DNA from: Epichloe hybrida
Lineage: Eukaryota; Ascomycota; Sordariomycetes; Hypocreales; Clavicipitaceae
NCBI GenBank assembly: GCA_019022495.1
Contig: JAFEKR010000023.1
Span: 1 to 64,000, forward strand
Reading direction: 5' to 3'
DNA: 64,000 nucleotides
Made by a program: the position numbers and the translations under genes. The notes below the pieces were generated by a model, which did no database searches, had not been told where the DNA came from, and was given only the letters and a program-made list of their open reading frames with translations. Below, piece by piece: positions 60,433 to 64,000 of this stretch (position 1 is the stretch's first letter; the number at the start of each line of letters is the position of its first letter).

Positions 60433-63300
60433 ATAAAATTGATTTTTACTTTATACTTATAGAGAAAGTTTGTTCTAAGTAGTAGTTTAGGGCCTAGATT
60501 TAGTATTACATCCGCTATAACTATAAAATATCTAGTAATTTCTGTTCTATACGCCACTCCTAGGAGATAAAAATTAAATATAGCTGTTTTAGTAATAAAA
60601 AAGGAAGATTATACTCTAGATACTAGCTTTAGTTCCTATGTTCTCTATTTTATATTTAACTTGTTTTACTATAACTATACCTTATTCACTAATATTAATA
60701 ATATCCTAGTATTAAGGCAAATTTAATAATTCTTACCTTTATTATTAAATTTAAGAGGAATTTTTAAATATATATTTACTCTCTTCCTATTATATTTAAC
60801 CTCCTAAGGTCTTATAAAAGCTTTAATTACTTATCTAGGCATAAGTTATTTTAGTTTAATTACTTCTATTTTAGTAATTACTATATCTACTTCTTTGCTA
60901 CTATTTTTCATAAAATAAGTTTTAATAAAGTTAAACTCCTATATTCTAGATTTATTATTCTCCTTATTAAAGACCTTTCCTTTCTTAGCTATATAGTAAC
61001 TATATTCCTAGAGATAGGTTTTATACTATTATACATTAGAATTATTATTATATACTATAATATAGGCATACTCCTTTTTCTTAGTAGGTAGCTTTTTCTA
61101 GTATTAATAATACCTAGGTTACTATTAGCCTCTAGTGCCTAAAGGTCCTTAGCTTTAAGAATATTATTCTTCTAGTTAATCTTATACCCTTTCTTACTAG
61201 CTTTAGTTAAAACTAGGTTACTTCCCTTAATTCTCTTAAGTTTTATTTTACTAAGGCCTCTAGTTTTACCCTTTAGTAAGTTAATTTTACTAATATAGCC
61301 TAGGTTAAAAGAATCCTAAGAATCCTTACTAGTTCCTATTATCCTATTAGTATTATAAATTTCTAGGCTAGAATTACATATTTATTAGCCTATTCTAGTT
61401 AGCTTATATCTTATTTTTATTATCTTCTAACTTACTATTAAATATATTGATATTAAAATAGACTTTAAGCTTTTCTTTACTCTTTTTGCCTTTTCCTTAT
61501 CCTTTACTATATAGGTAATTACATAGGTTATGTCTTTTATTATTCACTATAGTAATATATACTAATCTTATATCCTTATAAGTTAGTATTAGACATATCT
61601 ATTACAATCCTAGATAGAGCTTAAGACATAAACCTATTAGGAGCTAATAGTTAGTTATTTTACTATTAGCTCTTATATATTAGAAAATTTTTAATATGAA
61701 TTTACGAAAAGATACTTCATTAAGGACATCCTCTTTAGTGTACTTTGCCTTATTAAGCTATACTATTACATCCTACACTTAAATACTAAATTCCTTTTAT
61801 ACTATAGTAAATACTAATAATATATTATTAAATATAGTGGCTTATTTGTTTGCATTAAGATGTTATCTATACTATACTATTATATCTCCTTAGAATAGTG
61901 TCTAGATTTTCTTTTAGATAATATCTTATTAGCTAGGGTTAGCATAATACAAGTAGTTTTTAATAGCCTAGACTTATAATTTAATATTATAAAAGATAGT
62001 CTATTTCCTATTATAAGTAATAAGGTTAGTACTAGCTTTTTCTAGTTTATTATAAGGCTTAAAATATCCTATATTTGTAATCTTCTATATTAAATTCGTA
62101 TTTTGTTCTATTACCTTTATTTATTAATTATACTAGTCTTAATCTAATGCTAGATCTGCTTTTCCTTAATAACTAGGATTGATATGCTATCCCTAGTCTA
62201 GTTAATATAGGGTTAGCTGCGGCGGATTATATAGATTTAACTACTACTATTAGATTCCTTACTAGTATAGTAGTATTATTAGTTACGCTATTAGTCTAGA
62301 CTAAGTATCTAAGTAATTATTATATTAACCCTAGTTACTTAGTAAATATACTATCCTCTGCATAGGATTTTACACTAATAGTATTAAACCTACTAAGGTA
62401 GTAGCGCTTTACGAACCTTTAATTTTAGATATTAATCTTAACGCTAGATAGTTTATTCTATCCACTACCTAGCTTAACATAGCTTATTATATAGCCTGTT
62501 ATTATTCTATTATTCCCTATAAGAGCTATATAGTGTTATATTTATTTGCCTTAGCATGTGTTTCTCCTAGTTCTAACACATTTCCTAAGGGTTTTAGCTA
62601 TAAATCCTCTAGATTTAGCTTAGTTAGAGGGCTAGGGGGTTTTATACTTAGTCTAGTAGTGTTATTTTTAAGGTAGTTTATAATCCCCTTTCCTTTATTA
62701 ATTTTGCCTATCTCTATTATACTTAGACTAGTAGTGTTATTTTTAAGGTAATTTATAATACCCTTTCCTTTATTAATTTTACCTATCTCTATACTCCTTT
62801 TAGTTCTAGTAGTAGTATTACTATTTATAATACTAGTAATGCTTTTAGATTATTACCTTAAAGCTTTACTTCCTTTTAATTTAGTAGAATTATTAAGAAA
62901 TCCTTTAGATTTAGCCTTAGAGATATAGTTCCTAACTTAATTCTAAATAATGTGTATAGTTTATATATTAATTAGATTCTAGTGAATAGGTGGCTCCTAA
63001 GATATTAGCTATTCTTATCTCCTTATAATTCCATTATTAAATTCATAGCGTGTAAGTTTATATAAGTCCTTCTAATTACTAATCCTAATAAGTTTTTATT
63101 TTTAATATTTAAAATCTAGATTTATATTATTAAAAGTCTAAAACTAATAAATAAGGCGTAATTTACTCTTAGTAACTAGGAAAGTGTTAAAAGTGTTTAG
63201 TTCTCTATATTAATGCTATAGATAATTAGTTTTAGATATATAGGTATTATATCTAGGTTACTAGAGATATGTAATAAAAGAATCTCTAATTACTACTACT
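60433..63300 (-). pseudogene. Gypsy E gag and protease, RIP-degraded
   Basis: Minus-strand reading from the 5' LTR leftwards gives a polar Gag N-terminus that includes a 25-residue tandem repeat (unit IEIGKINKGKGIINYLKNNT...). A capsid-like part follows, then an aspartic protease near 60740-60440. The protease reads QICLNTRILLILVNKV (CLDTGASLTLVD expected) and ends INFIYI at the copia B junction. The protein-like texture is good once TAG/TAA are read as Gln/Trp. Confidence 0.78.
62643..62792 (-). repeat. 75-bp tandem duplication in gypsy E gag
   Basis: Copies at 62643-62717 and 62718-62792 encode two in-frame 25-residue units and differ by a few substitutions, mostly transitions. Being a multiple of three, the duplication kept the frame and predates the final mutation of the copy. 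Confidence 0.88.
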
Positions 63301-63508
63301 TATTATATACTAGCTTTACATATTATTAGGTTAAATCTGTTAGAGGGGCTAATGGATTTATAGGTTTATAAGTTATACTAAGTTTACTTATAAAAGCTAC
63401 TCTTAGGGGTAGGTTTAAATGTTAGAAGTAAGTTAATTTCTCTAACTACGAAGCCGAATCCGCCCTTATCTATGTTACCTGTGGCTAAGCTTATTCTGCC
63501 ACGTAATA
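63301..63508 (-). repeat. Gypsy E 5' LTR
   Basis: 208 bp, right boundary of E, followed by the GTAAG duplication. Differences from the left LTR are mainly C/T and G/A transitions. Confidence 0.92.
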
Positions 63509-63513
63509 GTAAG

Positions 63514-64000
63514 AGACTAATCTGTTATTAAGCTTGCTGTATTATAGGTATTATAAGCATTATAGGTAATATAATTACAAGTATTAATAGCTTTAGGCCG
63601 TGGTAGTAAAGGTAGGGGTAGGGCTATAACATTATTAGCTTTAGGCTGCGGCGGAATTATATGCTATGGCCGCGGCCTATAGCGTAATACACTTACTAGT
63701 ATTACTACGTGAGTTAACGCCCTTTTTAATACTATTATAAACTTATAATAAGCTACTATAATAGTGTTTTTATTATTATAACTATAGGTCTTAGGAAATC
63801 CCTTAATATAGTTAGTTAAAGGAGACCTTACCTCTATAATGCCTGTATTTATACTAACGCTAAGTTAATCCTTCTCTAATAATCCCTCTAAGGAGCCTAG
63901 TAGTTAACTATAATTTATTTCCTATAATCCACTAGTAATATAACTATAATAGCTTTAATAATATTAATATCTTAATACCTATTATAAGTATTATAATTAA
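63514..64000. other. Right flank of gypsy E, unassigned
   Basis: AT-rich sequence with a few GC-richer patches (near 63590-63690, including AGCTTTAGGCYGYGG twice). It continues the locus left of 38324. Nothing identifiable. Confidence 0.4.

Larger units (their letters stand above)
38329..63508 (-). mobile_element. Complete Ty3/gypsy element, family E, carrying two nested copia elements
   Basis: The 208-bp LTRs at 38329-38536 and 63301-63508 share GAGGGGCTAA, AGCTACTCTTAGGGG and GTGGCTAAGCTTATTCT and have TGTTA...TAAYA ends. They are flanked by a perfect 5-bp duplication GTAAG (38324-38328 and 63509-63513). The genes read on the minus strand: gag and protease at the right, then RT, integrase, chromodomain and an extra open region at the left. 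Removing copia A and B with one duplication copy each leaves about 10.7 kb, long for a gypsy element. The nesting is confirmed because integrase and protease-linker sequence continue across each copia insertion. Confidence 0.93.

Overview
The window looks like part of a filamentous ascomycete genome, probably a sordariomycete and plausibly Hypocreales. The reasons are compact genes with short GT-AG introns, a NIMA kinase of the filamentous type, and repeats mutated in the pattern of repeat-induced point mutation (RIP). The species call is inference.

Two compartments are sharply different. Bases 1-8842 are ordinary GC-balanced gene space. They hold a partial ankyrin/BTB-type gene (minus, 1-580), a NIMA/KIN3-type mitotic kinase (plus, 1591-4001, three exons) and a small BLOC-1-like subunit (minus, 5808-6347). 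The spacers between them contain only short tandem repeats. From about 8.8 kb to the end there is no intact host gene. This part is a transposon graveyard: CpA/TpG are depleted, TpA is in excess, and coding frames are broken almost only by TAA/TAG where CAA/CAG/TGG would be expected.

Layout of the repeat block. A Mutator-like (MULE) DNA transposon sits at 8843-11743, with 52-bp perfect terminal inverted repeats (TIRs) and an 8-bp target-site duplication (TSD). Non-coding direct and tandem repeats fill 12.36-13.1 kb. At 13.7-20.1 kb there is a fragment of gypsy family C, a reverse C LTR and an unidentified degenerate protein-coding region X. A degenerate minus-strand gypsy D lies at 20.7-25.1 kb. 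A 715-bp SINE-like retroposon (S1) is at 26062-26776. A truncated reverse copia gag at 27.7-35.4 kb is split by a complete gypsy C (28214-34774, TSD AAGTA). A short retroposon-like segment and a tRNA-like relic lie at 35.4-37.1 kb. A large minus-strand gypsy E (38329-63508, TSD GTAAG) then fills most of the rest. E has been invaded by two complete copia elements, A (43141-50445, TSD AATCC) and B (53290-60427, TSD GATAT). A itself carries a 5'-truncated S1 copy and B carries a 321-bp retroposon (S2).

The nesting gives a relative order: E first, then A and B, then S1b and S2. The young short insertions keep their CpA/TpG sites while their hosts are heavily mutated, so the window records mutation before and after insertion. 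The least explained pieces are: a roughly 3-kb accessory open region after the chromodomain of gypsy E; a 1.26-kb segment between pol and the 3' LTR of gypsy C that recurs beside another C LTR and may run into unknown region X; and two retroposons with different bodies but one common 69-bp 3' tail.
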